Assembly: GCA_934511365.1 (NCBI GenBank)
Contig: CAKSWC010000018.1
Span: 1 to 33,779, forward strand
Direction: 5' to 3'
DNA from: an uncultured Eubacteriales bacterium
GTDB taxonomy: Bacteria > Bacillota > Clostridia > Oscillospirales > Acutalibacteraceae
DNA length: 33,779 nt
A program made the translations under genes and the position numbers. Positions 6,486 through 14,626 of this stretch are shown piece by piece. Below the pieces are notes generated by a model, which worked only from the letters and a program-made list of their open reading frames with translations, was not told where the DNA came from and did no database searches. Each line of letters starts with the position of its first letter. Positions within the stretch are counted from its first letter, which is position 1.

Positions 6486-7862
6486 TTACTTCACCGCAAC
6501 ATTCACGCCGTTATAGTTGAATTTGCCGTAAATTTTGGCGGCGTTTTCCGTTTTGAATGCGACGATAACATAGTTGTATGTTATCTCGCTGCCTGCCTGA
6601 ATTGTGCTGTCCTTAAAGGAAAGAGCGTCCGCGCCAAGCTCGGCGATTTTTGAAAACGCGGTTTTTCCGTCAGCTGTTTTGCGGAAAATTTCATAGCCCT
6701 CGGCGTTTTCGGTCTTGTTCCATTCAAGGATAACTTTTGAAGAATCAAAAACGCTTTTTGTGAGCGTGGGCGCCGAAAGGGAATAGTCACGCTTTTCCCT
6801 TTCCGTTTCAAACGGAAGAACATAAGGCGCTATGACGTCACCATAAATTTCAACCGATTTATCCCAGCTTTCATAGCCCTTTTTGCCCTGCTTGTTTTCA
6901 AAGTTATAATGTTTAATGAGATAGTCTGACAAGACATTTGTCATTTTGATTGCGCCGTGAATGTTTGTGTGCAGGTCGTTATAAAAATCCTGCGGAATTT
7001 CAACGCCGGTTTCCTCGCTGTTTTCCCAAAAGTCAACATATTCAAAGCCGCGTTTTGTAATGAGCTGCTTAGCCTTTTCAAGGCCGGCACGCCTTTCCGC
7101 GGCCTTTTCAAGCTGCGGATTGATTGTGAAAAGAACCTTAACTTTGTTCTTTTCGCAGTAATCAAGAAGTTCACCGAGAACGCCGAGTCCGCCGCTTTTA
7201 ACGGTCTCTTCGTTTTCGTCTGCGGCGCTTTCGCTTTCGCCGTCGCCAAGTGTTCCGAGCTCGCCGACATTCAGGCTCTTGTTAAGGAATGAGTAATACT
7301 TAGCCGAGCCCATTGTTCCGTCCGCCTTATATGAAAAATCGGCCGCGGAAAGCTCGCTCCAACGCGAATGATATAGTTCAAGCGGAAAATAATACTGCAC
7401 TCTTTTTTCAAGACTCAGACCCATTTTTCCGCAAAGAGAGTGGGTGAGTTTAAGCTTGGTCAGGGAAAACGGCATATAGTCAAGGAGATAATGCAGCGCC
7501 GTTTTGCTCAGCGAGGAATCAACGCGGTTGATATTGACAATGTATAGCGCATCCTTTTGCGTTTTGCGGCAGTCCTCAATGATATACTTAGCAGCGTCAA
7601 GTGGTTGGCGCGGAGAGGTATAGTTCCAAACGGCAATTACGTCTCTTTTCCACGCCAGCGCAGGTAACCAGAACGCATAAGCCGTGCTTGAGCCGATGTA
7701 AACGGCGTCAAGACTGTTCTTTTCGTTTTCATAAAACTGCGGCACCCATTGGTAGATACGCTTATCGTTCGGGCAGACAAGAACATTTGAGACTGCACCG
7801 AACAGAACGGCAAAAGCAACAACGAACGCAAGCGCCCTTATAACTGTTTTGATTTTTTTCAT
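6486..7862 (-). CDS. DltD/AlgJ-like SGNH acyltransferase-type protein with C-terminal Fn3-like domain
   Basis: 458 residues. One N-terminal membrane anchor (8-29) places the rest outside the membrane. The SGNH core starts with DAVYIGSSTAY, with a nucleophile serine at 58 or 59, and ends with the Asp296-x-His298 pair in YNDLHTNIHG. This layout matches DltD and AlgJ/AlgX partners of MBOAT acyltransferases. An acidic Ser/Glu insert (200-222) interrupts the core. Residues about 363-458 form a separate beta-rich domain resembling fibronectin type III (LEWNKTENAEGYEIFRK), which I do not expect in ordinary DltD and which may bind a surface polymer. Its ATG overlaps the stop of the ligase gene (ATGA), indicating translational coupling. 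The inferred role is transfer of an acyl group onto a wall or secreted polymer. The acceptor is unknown. Confidence 0.78.
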   Translation of the reverse strand: MKKIKTVIRALAFVVAFAVLFGAVSNVLVCPNDKRIYQWVPQFYENEKNSLDAVYIGSSTAYAFWLPALAWKRDVIAVWNYTSPRQPLDAAKYIIEDCRKTQKDALYIVNINRVDSSLSKTALHYLLDYMPFSLTKLKLTHSLCGKMGLSLEKRVQYYFPLELYHSRWSELSAADFSYKADGTMGSAKYYSFLNKSLNVGELGTLGDGESESAADENEETVKSGGLGVLGELLDYCEKNKVKVLFTINPQLEKAAERRAGLEKAKQLITKRGFEYVDFWENSEETGVEIPQDFYNDLHTNIHGAIKMTNVLSDYLIKHYNFENKQGKKGYESWDKSVEIYGDVIAPYVLPFETEREKRDYSLSAPTLTKSVFDSSKVILEWNKTENAEGYEIFRKTADGKTAFSKIAELGADALSFKDSTIQAGSEITYNYVIVAFKTENAAKIYGKFNYNGVNVAVK

Positions 7863-9331
7863 TCCTTAACCTGCTTTGCTTCCATAAGTTTTCGTCTGAT
7901 GATTTTTCCGTTGAAAGTCCGCGGTATCTTGTCGATTTGAACAATGCGCTGCGGAACTTTGTATGGTTCGAGGCTTTTTGAAAGGCTTTCTCTGATGAAT
8001 ACGGCGTCAAACTTTGCGCCGGGCTTAATTTCAACAAAAAGCTTCGGAATGCTGCCTTTCAGCGCGTCAGCCTCCGGAACGCAGCCGCAGTCCGCAATGC
8101 CTTCAATTTTTTTGGCGGCGTTTTCAATCTCGTCCGGAGAAACCTTGTTCCCGGCAACATTGATAACGTCTCCGCGCCTGCCGAGCAGGATAATGTCGCC
8201 GTCCTCGTCAAAGTAAATCTCATCGTTTGTATAGACAACACCCTCTGAAAGCGCTGCGGCGGTTTCCTCCTCATCTTTCCAATAGCCCTTCATGTTCATT
8301 TTTCCGGCCGAGGCAAGAAGTCCGGTTTTTTTGGGGCTTGTTTCAATTATATTGCGGTTTTCGTCAACGGCAATTATTTTTGCGTTGAAGGTCGGCTTTC
8401 CAATGCAGCCGGGCTTGTCCTTTGAGTCGTTGAAGTTATAGATTGCAATGCAGCCGCTTTCCGTGCTGCCGTAAAAATTATAAAGCCGTGTGTTCGGCAA
8501 AAGCTCTTTGAGCTTGTCCTTGTCCGCCTGCATGAGCGGTGCGGCGCCGAGTTCGATATATCTTAATGTGTCTTTGTATTCGCCGAGCTTGTTTTTTGAA
8601 AGCTTCAAAAGAATTGTCAGCGCGGTTGGAACAAGGTCGATTGAATTGACGCCGAACTTTTCAATCAGCTTAAAAAAGCCGAAAAGATTGATAACGCCGG
8701 TTGAAATAACAACGCTTGCACCGCAGAGCATATTGCCGTAATAGCGGCGCAGGGCGTGGGAGTGGTTGAGCGGAGAGGGGATGAGTTCAACATTATCCTT
8801 TTTCATTTCAACGCCAAACATCACGTTTTCCGCAAGGGCAATGTTGTTTCCGTTGGTGATGATGATACCTTTTTCCTTTCCGGTTGTGCCTGTGCTGAAA
8901 AGCAGCTCGCAGACTGTGTCCTTTTCAGGAAAAAAGTTATAGGTATATTCCTTTGCTTTTTCCGCCTGTTCAAAAAGGAAGTCGAGCGTTATTCCCTTTT
9001 TGACCTCAAGGGCGGTAACAACAAGCTTTGCACCGGCGGCTTTTGAAATGCTTTCAATTTTAGATTTTGCAATGCCGCGTTCAACCGGAACAAAAATTCC
9101 TCCGATTGCCTGGAGGGAAAGCTGGAGCGCAAGGAACTTCACCGACTGAACGGCCTCGGCAACAACTCTGTCTCCCTTTTTAACTCCGAACGAGGAGAGA
9201 ACAGAGGAAAATTTTGAAACAAGTGAGATATATTCGCCGTAAGACAGCGCGCATTCCTCGTCTGCAACGCAGAGCTTTTCCGGAGTCTTGCGTGCGTTTT
9301 CAAAAACGGCTTCAAAAATTGAATCGGCCAA
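7859..9331 (-). CDS. AMP-forming acid ligase (DltA / acyl-CoA synthetase-like)
   Basis: A class I adenylate-forming enzyme of about 490 residues. Motifs: A3 STGTTGKEKG (about 147-156), the SPLNHSHALRR region (about 187), A5 YGSTES (about 288), the A7/A8 hinge with GRRGDVINVAGNKV and a catalytic A10 lysine in TFNGKIIRRK (about 476). It activates a carboxylic acid as acyl-AMP; the neighbouring carrier protein suggests that the acyl group is then loaded on phosphopantetheine rather than CoA. The substrate pocket resembles no acid-specific set I can name, so D-alanine is not implied. Start: two TTG codons are possible. TTG at 9331 lies 8 nt from the GGAG site, while the one at 9337 is only 2 nt away, so 9331 is preferred. 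It lies 27 nt after the transporter gene and overlaps the SGNH gene by 4 nt. Confidence 0.85.
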   Translation of the reverse strand: MADSIFEAVFENARKTPEKLCVADEECALSYGEYISLVSKFSSVLSSFGVKKGDRVVAEAVQSVKFLALQLSLQAIGGIFVPVERGIAKSKIESISKAAGAKLVVTALEVKKGITLDFLFEQAEKAKEYTYNFFPEKDTVCELLFSTGTTGKEKGIIITNGNNIALAENVMFGVEMKKDNVELIPSPLNHSHALRRYYGNMLCGASVVISTGVINLFGFFKLIEKFGVNSIDLVPTALTILLKLSKNKLGEYKDTLRYIELGAAPLMQADKDKLKELLPNTRLYNFYGSTESGCIAIYNFNDSKDKPGCIGKPTFNAKIIAVDENRNIIETSPKKTGLLASAGKMNMKGYWKDEEETAAALSEGVVYTNDEIYFDEDGDIILLGRRGDVINVAGNKVSPDEIENAAKKIEGIADCGCVPEADALKGSIPKLFVEIKPGAKFDAVFIRESLSKSLEPYKVPQRIVQIDKIPRTFNGKIIRRKLMEAKQVKE

Positions 9332-9358
9332 AACCAATACTCCTTTCTGTTGATATGC

Positions 9359-10777
9359 TCAGACCGTTGAAAAAGCCGGCCAGAACTTCAAAAGCGCATA
9401 TCCGAGAACGCTCATGAGAATAATCACAATAACGGTCAAAGGAACGCCTTTTTTGAGCATGAACCGGGGACTCAGTCCGTATCCGACGGGGATTGCGCGG
9501 ATTGAGGTCGGAAGCATATATGAAAGATTAACGCCTATTGAGGCGATGTAAATATACGGTATCGGGTCTTTTCCAATGCCGTTTATGATGCTTATAACAA
9601 TCGGGATTGAAACGGCTGCGGTCGCCGTGTTGCTCGTTATGTCTGAAAGAAGAACCGTGAGAACAACAATAACAAGAACGGTCAAAAAGCCGCCGTCAAG
9701 ATTTGTTCTGGAAACGGCTTTTCCAATCGCTTCGGCTGCGCCGCTTTTGTTGATGAGCGTTCCGGCGGCGAGTCCTCCGGCAAAGATATAGATAAGCTCC
9801 CAAACAATTTTTGTTTGAACGGACTTCCAAACCATGAGCCTTGTTCCGTCCTTGCAGGTGATAAGAAAGGACACCATTGCGCAGATTATGAAAACATACG
9901 CCGGTTTAAGTCCGGGCAGAGCGTTTTGATAAAGCTGCCTTGTGAACGCCATCAGCGTTGCAAAAAGGAAAAGAACAAAGGAGAATATCTCCTGTTTTGT
10001 CATTTTCGGAAGGAGCTTATATTGCTCCTTGAAATATTCACGGCTGATGCCGATTGAGTCGCCCTTTTTAACCTTGAAAACAAGGAAAAGAACGTTGCTG
10101 ACAACCAAAACGACCATTATTGGCAAAAAGCGAACAAGCCAGGAAACGTACATATATTCCTCACCGGTGAGCTTTTCAATGTAATCAACGGTGATGAGGT
10201 TCATTGCACCGCCGAGCGGCGTTGCAAGTCCACCCACTCCGGCCGCATAGGCAACGGTCAGGAGAATCATTGAGCCTTTTTTGCTGTTTGCAATGTCGTC
10301 CTCGCCAACATATTTGAGCATTGAAACGGCAATGGGGGTGATTGTTGCGCAGACAACGGCGTTCGGAAGAATGGAGGAAAGCGCAGCGGAAAGAAGGAAC
10401 CAAAAAACAATCTGCAATCTCAAATTGCTTCCGATAACGGAAAGGCATTTTGCTGCAATCCTTTTGTCAAGCCCGGTCTTTTCCCAAGAAACGGTGAGAA
10501 TTGACGCGCCGAGCAAAAGGAGGATTGTTTCCGAAGCATAGTTTGAGATAACCTCGCTCATGTCGGTCATTTTGACAAGAGCATTGACGGCAATCGGCAA
10601 AAAGGCCGTTACGGCAAAATCTACCGGTGCGGTTATCCACCAGTACGCCATCCACGCAACCGTTCCGACTGCTGCCCTTGCGGCGGTGGAAGCAAAAATG
10701 CCTTCCGGAAGGAGAAAAAAGGCAGCAACGAGCAATAGCGGACCTATGAGGAGATTTATTATTCTCTTCTTATCCAT
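9359..10777 (-). CDS. DASS/SLC13-family carboxylate or anion transporter
   Basis: 472 residues, mostly membrane helices (about 11). The pattern matches divalent-anion:Na+ symporters: an early ATPLGGAMNLI stretch (compare the usual ATPIGTPPN) and a C-terminal-half SNT signature in SDITSNTATAA. In the first half the matching signature is changed to LPNAVVCAT. That SNT contributes to one Na+ site and the substrate carboxylate site in VcINDY-like proteins, so specificity or coupling may differ. The start codon overlaps the stop of the carrier-protein gene (TAATG), and the ligase follows at once, so the transporter belongs to the acylation operon. The inference is that it supplies the acid that is activated by the ligase. 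Family is firm; substrate (dicarboxylate, sulfate or other) is unknown. Confidence 0.88.
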   Translation of the reverse strand: MDKKRIINLLIGPLLLVAAFFLLPEGIFASTAARAAVGTVAWMAYWWITAPVDFAVTAFLPIAVNALVKMTDMSEVISNYASETILLLLGASILTVSWEKTGLDKRIAAKCLSVIGSNLRLQIVFWFLLSAALSSILPNAVVCATITPIAVSMLKYVGEDDIANSKKGSMILLTVAYAAGVGGLATPLGGAMNLITVDYIEKLTGEEYMYVSWLVRFLPIMVVLVVSNVLFLVFKVKKGDSIGISREYFKEQYKLLPKMTKQEIFSFVLFLFATLMAFTRQLYQNALPGLKPAYVFIICAMVSFLITCKDGTRLMVWKSVQTKIVWELIYIFAGGLAAGTLINKSGAAEAIGKAVSRTNLDGGFLTVLVIVVLTVLLSDITSNTATAAVSIPIVISIINGIGKDPIPYIYIASIGVNLSYMLPTSIRAIPVGYGLSPRFMLKKGVPLTVIVIILMSVLGYALLKFWPAFSTV

Positions 10778-10998
10778 TATGAAAGTTCCTCAATCATTTC
10801 CCACATTGTTTCGGCCGATTCAAAATACTGCGGCTGAATATATTCCATTGAGACCGAAACGTCAAACTCGTCCTCAATTTCGGAGATAATTGAAACAACC
10901 GCGGCGGAGTCAAGGATTCTGTCGGTCATGAGGTGCTTTTCCTTTGAAAAGTCAATTTCAGGATAGAGCGAATGAAGAAGTTTAAGCAATTTTTCCAT
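10777..10998 (-). CDS. Acyl carrier protein (DltC-like)
   Basis: 73 residues, an acidic four-helix carrier fold. Ser31 in DRILDSAAVVS is the phosphopantetheine attachment site. The size and the isolated position between an MBOAT gene and an acid ligase fit a DltC-like dedicated carrier rather than the fatty-acid ACP. AAGGAAGG lies ahead of the ATG. It lies 44 nt after the MBOAT gene and shares a base with the transporter start. It would present an activated acyl group to the MBOAT protein on the inner face of the membrane. Confidence 0.87.
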   Translation of the reverse strand: MEKLLKLLHSLYPEIDFSKEKHLMTDRILDSAAVVSIISEIEDEFDVSVSMEYIQPQYFESAETMWEMIEELS

Positions 10999-11042
10999 GG
11001 TGTTTTACCTTCCTTTATAAATATATTTTATCTATTATCTGA

Positions 11043-12641
11043 TTAAAACTGTTCATAAATGAATTCGCTTGCGTTGTACTGCGGGCCGTATATTCCGAAG
11101 ATAATAACGGCAAAAACTCCGAGGAGTATCACGCAGTAACGGAAAACGATGTTTTGCTTTGCAAGCGTTTCCCTGAGCGGAATCTTTTCCTCAAGAATGT
11201 CCGCAACAAGAAGAACAAGAATTGCAAAAATGACCAAAATGAAGTTTTGTCTGTCAAGCCCGTAGGTATATATCCTCTCGTCAAGAATATACTGCATTGA
11301 AAGCGAAGAGAACATATTTTTGAAATATCTCAGCGCATTTTTAAGACCCTCGGCGCGGAAAAAGACGCGACCGGCGCAGCACAGGGCAAAGGTGCGTGCC
11401 ATTTGAAAAAGTTTCCAACCGAATGTTTCGGTGTCAATTTTTAGTTTGACCGTTAAGGCTTTGTTAAAGTCCGCAAAAGCATTTCCGCCAACCATGAGCA
11501 CGGCGTAAAACGCACCCCACGCAACAAAGTTCCAGCTCGCCCCGTGCCAAAGACCGGTTATCAACCAGACAACGGCGGTTGGAACGGTGCTTGCGGCAAG
11601 CAGCTCCGCTTTTTTATATCCGCGCTTTTTGAACGCTTTTCGCAGCTTCTTTACCGGCTCTGAGGTTGAAACGGGGAAATAGACAAAGTCTTTGAACCAT
11701 TCGCCGAGCGAGATGTGCCAACGGCGCCAAAACTCCGGAATTGTCAGCGAAAAATATGGGTGGTTGAAGTTTTTCGGAAGCTTGATTCCGAGCATTTCCG
11801 AAATGCCGCTGACAATGTCGATGCAGCCGGAAAAGTCAGCGTAAATCTGAACGGAATAAAGAACTGCGGCAATGACCATAATCAGTCCGCTGTACTTTGA
11901 CGGCTCATCAAAAAATGTTCCAACAAAGGGGGAGAGCCTGTCCGCAATGACAAGCTTTTTGAAAAGACCCCAGATAACAAGCTCTGCACCGAACGCGAGG
12001 TTCTGCGTGTTCAGTTCAACGCCCTTTTTGGGGTCAAACTGCTCTCTGAACTTTCCGTAGCGACCGATGGGACCTTGAACAATATGCGGGAAATAAGTCA
12101 AAAAAACGGCGAACGCAGCAAAGCTGTTTTCCGCTTTGATTCGCTTCCAATAGACATCGAGAACATAGCCGACCGCCATAAAAGTATAAAACGAAATTCC
12201 GAGCGGCAATATCATTTTGAAAAGACCAATCGGCTGAGCGCCCAGACGGCTTATGACGGCGTTCACGTTTTTGAGAACAAAGAGCGAATATTTGCACACG
12301 ACCAAAAACGCGAGCGGAACGAGTATTCCGAAAAGCATTGGAACTTTTGCTTTCTTCTTAGCTTCGGCACGGATGGACTTTTTTTCCGCCGGACTTTCCG
12401 CCATAAGGAGCTTTTCATCCGCCGAGGAAAAGATTTTTCCAATTCTTTTTGCAGCAAAAAAGGAGGAAAAAAGAGTTACCGCAAGGAACGGAAGATATTT
12501 AAGTCCGCAAATTGAATAAAAAGCAAGGTTTGCAAAAAGGAGAACGTATTGCTGACCTTTTTTATAAAACTTTCCAACCGCGTAATAAACAAGAACAACC
12601 GCGGCAGAAAACAAAAGAAATTTAAGGGACTGATACCCCAT
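11043..12641 (-). CDS. MBOAT membrane O-acyltransferase (DltB/AlgI family)
   Basis: 532 residues, multi-pass membrane protein. Family signatures: HIVQGPIGRYGKF (186-198), EFWRRWHISLGEW (303-315) with His309, and TGLWHGASW (362-370) with the invariant His366 in the catalytic funnel. The C-terminal end FIYEQF is a variant of the FIYFQF tail typical of AlgI/DltB proteins. It moves acyl groups from a cytoplasmic donor to an extracytoplasmic acceptor, usually with an SGNH partner; both a carrier protein and such a partner are in the same operon. It is the first gene, and the upstream promoter is weak by sequence. Start ATG with only a weak ribosome site (GGA). The polymer acceptor is unknown. Confidence 0.9.
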   Translation of the reverse strand: MGYQSLKFLLFSAAVVLVYYAVGKFYKKGQQYVLLFANLAFYSICGLKYLPFLAVTLFSSFFAAKRIGKIFSSADEKLLMAESPAEKKSIRAEAKKKAKVPMLFGILVPLAFLVVCKYSLFVLKNVNAVISRLGAQPIGLFKMILPLGISFYTFMAVGYVLDVYWKRIKAENSFAAFAVFLTYFPHIVQGPIGRYGKFREQFDPKKGVELNTQNLAFGAELVIWGLFKKLVIADRLSPFVGTFFDEPSKYSGLIMVIAAVLYSVQIYADFSGCIDIVSGISEMLGIKLPKNFNHPYFSLTIPEFWRRWHISLGEWFKDFVYFPVSTSEPVKKLRKAFKKRGYKKAELLAASTVPTAVVWLITGLWHGASWNFVAWGAFYAVLMVGGNAFADFNKALTVKLKIDTETFGWKLFQMARTFALCCAGRVFFRAEGLKNALRYFKNMFSSLSMQYILDERIYTYGLDRQNFILVIFAILVLLVADILEEKIPLRETLAKQNIVFRYCVILLGVFAVIIFGIYGPQYNASEFIYEQF

Positions 12642-12684
12642 ACATTTATCACATCCAATATTTTACTGTTCCTTTAATGCTACC

Positions 12685-12715
12685 ATTATATCATATAAAC
12701 TGTCAAACGTGTTAA
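12685..12715 (-). promoter_or_regulatory. Putative promoter of the MBOAT operon
   Basis: On the minus strand a perfect TATAAT (12685-12690) lies 44 nt upstream of the MBOAT start. The best -35 match at a usable distance is TTAACA (12710-12715) with a long 19-nt spacer. A perfect TTGACA (12701-12706) sits only 10 nt away and cannot pair with this -10. Confidence 0.45.
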
Positions 12716-12888
12716 CAATCTGTGACAATTTAATTACATTTTATGACACTTTTATTACAAATTAATTCGATTTGGGCTTTAGAGGCCTGCCCACTGTTTT
12801 CCTGCTCATTGTTTCAAGCAATAAAGAGAATCAGTGCGGTTGCGTTCCCATTACCGAAAGCGGTGAGTAACACTCAAAGGAAAAGCTT
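12716..12888 (+). other. Non-coding stretch with several small hairpins, possible short RNA
   Basis: No credible gene is seen. On the plus strand a weak promoter-like pair (TTAACA at 12712-12717, TACATT at 12735-12740, 17-nt spacer) is followed by short inverted repeats: CACTG/CAGTG (12792-12796 with 12832-12836), ACCG-AAAG-CGGT (12853-12864) and GAGT/ACTC (12865-12875). These end at the strong terminator 12889-12923. With no plus-strand gene upstream, that terminator needs a transcript to stop, so an unknown small RNA or leader is possible. I could not match it to a known riboswitch or to 6S RNA. Confidence 0.35.
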
Positions 12889-12923
12889 TTTTCGGCGCGG
12901 TTTTCACTGCGCCGAAAATTTTT
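12889..12923 (+). terminator. Intrinsic terminator upstream of the CNNM gene
   Basis: A perfect 10-bp stem TTTTCGGCGC (12889-12898) with GCGCCGAAAA (12909-12918) is followed by TTTTT. It lies immediately before the promoter of the next gene. Confidence 0.85.
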
Positions 12924-12924
12924 A

Positions 12925-12953
12925 TTGACATTCTGTACTTTTTATAGTATAGT
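12925..12953 (+). promoter_or_regulatory. Promoter of the CNNM/CorC gene
   Basis: TTGACA (12925-12930), 17-nt spacer and TATAGT (12948-12953). It gives a leader of about 60 nt with a GAAAGGAG ribosome site. Confidence 0.88.
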
Positions 12954-13022
12954 AATATATCAATGTACGCAAATGTACAAAGAAAAAATTTTTCAGAAAT
13001 CTGAAAGGAGTTATAATCCACA

Positions 13023-14402
13023 ATGGACGACCCGGGAAGTATTATCTTAAAACTATTGCTCCTGTTCGTACTCGTAATCATCAATGCATTTTTCGCAATG
13101 AGCGAAATTGCAATTATCTCCCTCAATGAAAATGTTGTTGACAAGCAAGCCGAGGACGGCAACAAAAAGGCCAAAAAGGTGAAAAAGCTGACTGAAAACC
13201 CCAGCAATTTCCTTTCAACAATCCAGATTGGTGTCACCCTTGCCGGTTTCCTCACATCCGCTTCCGCATCAAGCAGCTTTGCCGATGTACTTGCAAAAAA
13301 ACTTGTTGCGCTTGGAACTCCGGTTTCGGAGGGCGTAATCCACGGCGTTTCAATCGTTCTCATTACGCTTATAATGTCATACTTTTCACTTGTTTTCGGT
13401 GAGCTTGCGCCCAAGAGAATGGCAATGCAAAAGCCGGAGAAGATTGCATATTCCGTTGTTGGCGTTTTGCTTGTTGTCAAAACAGTTACCGCGCCGTTCG
13501 TCAAGGTTCTCTCCGCCTCAACGAATCTTGTTGTCAAGCTTTGCGGCTTTGACCCCAACGCGAACGAGGAAAGCGTTACCGAGGAAGAGATCCGCATGAT
13601 GGTTGACGTTGGTCAGGAAAAGGGCGTTATTGAGAATATTCAAAAGGAAATGATTGATAACATCTTTGACTTTGATGATATTGACGTTTCCGATATAATG
13701 ACCCACCGCACCGATATGTTTGCCGTTGAGGATACTGACAGCCTTGAGCAGGTTATTTCAATTTCCATTGAACACGGCTATTCACGCATCCCCGTTTTCC
13801 ATGAGGATCCGGACAACATTATCGGCATTGTGTATATCAAAGACCTTCTCAAATATATTTCAACCTCCCTTCCGAAAGACAAGGGACCGAAGGACGTTAT
13901 GCGCGAGGCATACTATGTTCCGTTCAGCAAAAGCTGCGGCGCATTGTTCAACGAGATGTGCGAAAAGCGCGTTCAGATGGCCGTTGTTGTTGATGAATAC
14001 GGCGGAACCGCCGGAATTGTTACAATGGAGGATCTTCTTGAGGCCATTGTCGGCAATATTCAGGACGAATATGACAACGAGGACGAGGAGATTGTTGAAG
14101 TTTCCGAAAATGTTTTCACCGTTGACGGAACGGCATATATTGAAGAAGTCAACGAACTTGTTGGTGAAATTATCCCTGAGGGCGATTATGACACGCTCGG
14201 CGGTTTCCTCATCAGCCGTCTGGGCTATCTTCCGCAGGACGGCGATATGACCGAGGTTGATTTTCAGAACCTCAAGTTCACGATCCTCAATGTTGAGGAC
14301 AGACGAATCGGAAAGGTTCGCGTTGAAATTACACCGAAAAAGGAAGCCGATGGCGAGGACGGAGACGGAAAAGACAAAGAAAAGGATAAAGAAAAAGAAT
14401 AA
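13023..14402 (+). CDS. CNNM/CorC-family membrane protein with CBS pair (hemolysin-like)
   Basis: 459 residues. The N-terminal CNNM (DUF21) domain (about 1-190) has 3-4 membrane helices and the family stretch NPSNFLSTIQIGVTLAGF (60-77). Next come a tandem CBS pair (about 210-335; HGYSRIPVF and DEYGGTAGIVTMEDLLEAIVG are typical), a CorC/HlyC domain (about 350-435) and a charged Lys/Asp/Glu tail. Family members act in Mg2+ or other divalent-cation efflux and homeostasis; the hemolysin name is historical. The CBS pair probably senses adenine nucleotides with Mg2+. It is monocistronic with its own promoter and terminator. The substrate ion is not shown by the sequence. Confidence 0.92.
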   Translation: MDDPGSIILKLLLLFVLVIINAFFAMSEIAIISLNENVVDKQAEDGNKKAKKVKKLTENPSNFLSTIQIGVTLAGFLTSASASSSFADVLAKKLVALGTPVSEGVIHGVSIVLITLIMSYFSLVFGELAPKRMAMQKPEKIAYSVVGVLLVVKTVTAPFVKVLSASTNLVVKLCGFDPNANEESVTEEEIRMMVDVGQEKGVIENIQKEMIDNIFDFDDIDVSDIMTHRTDMFAVEDTDSLEQVISISIEHGYSRIPVFHEDPDNIIGIVYIKDLLKYISTSLPKDKGPKDVMREAYYVPFSKSCGALFNEMCEKRVQMAVVVDEYGGTAGIVTMEDLLEAIVGNIQDEYDNEDEEIVEVSENVFTVDGTAYIEEVNELVGEIIPEGDYDTLGGFLISRLGYLPQDGDMTEVDFQNLKFTILNVEDRRIGKVRVEITPKKEADGEDGDGKDKEKDKEKE

Positions 14403-14406
14403 ATCA

Positions 14407-14448
14407 AAAACGGGGGTTGCCAATAAAGGCGGCTCCCGTTTTGATTTT
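14407..14448 (+). terminator. Intrinsic terminator after the CNNM gene
   Basis: A long stem (14407-14422 with 14429-14443, including a few G-T pairs) with a six-base loop, ending in TTTT then GATTTT. It separates this gene from the kinase/V-ATPase operon. Confidence 0.8.
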
Positions 14449-14545
14449 GGAAAAAAGTTCAGTCAGCCGCCTTATGAACGGCTTGCCGCAAGGCACAACA
14501 TTTTCAAAAAAAAATGTAAAAAAAGTGGTTTTTGAGCACAGGATA

Positions 14546-14554
14546 TGGTATAAT
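14546..14554 (+). promoter_or_regulatory. Extended -10 promoter of the kinase/V-ATPase operon
   Basis: TGGTATAAT (14546-14554) is a perfect extended -10 element. No good -35 box lies 17-18 nt upstream, as is common for extended -10 promoters. It is the only promoter-like site I see for the whole V-ATPase operon. The leader of about 65 nt ends in a GGAGG ribosome site. Confidence 0.7.
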
Positions 14555-14626
14555 ACTTGAGAATAGGTGCTATGCGCTTTTGATTATGACCGACTGATTT
14601 ATTATATATATACGGAGGAAGTTTAA

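Noticed and set aside
6486..12641. Calling the acylation operon dltABCD
   Set aside because: The gene order, the embedded transporter, the Fn3-like fusion and the lack of any D-alanine-specific evidence in the ligase argue against using dlt names.
12747..12923. 6S RNA candidate (about 177 nt)
   Set aside because: The length fits, but the sequence does not fold into a single long hairpin with a central bubble; only short local hairpins are visible.
12851..13597. 248-codon minus frame opposite the CNNM gene
   Set aside because: It is antisense to a well-supported gene and crosses its promoter and a terminator.
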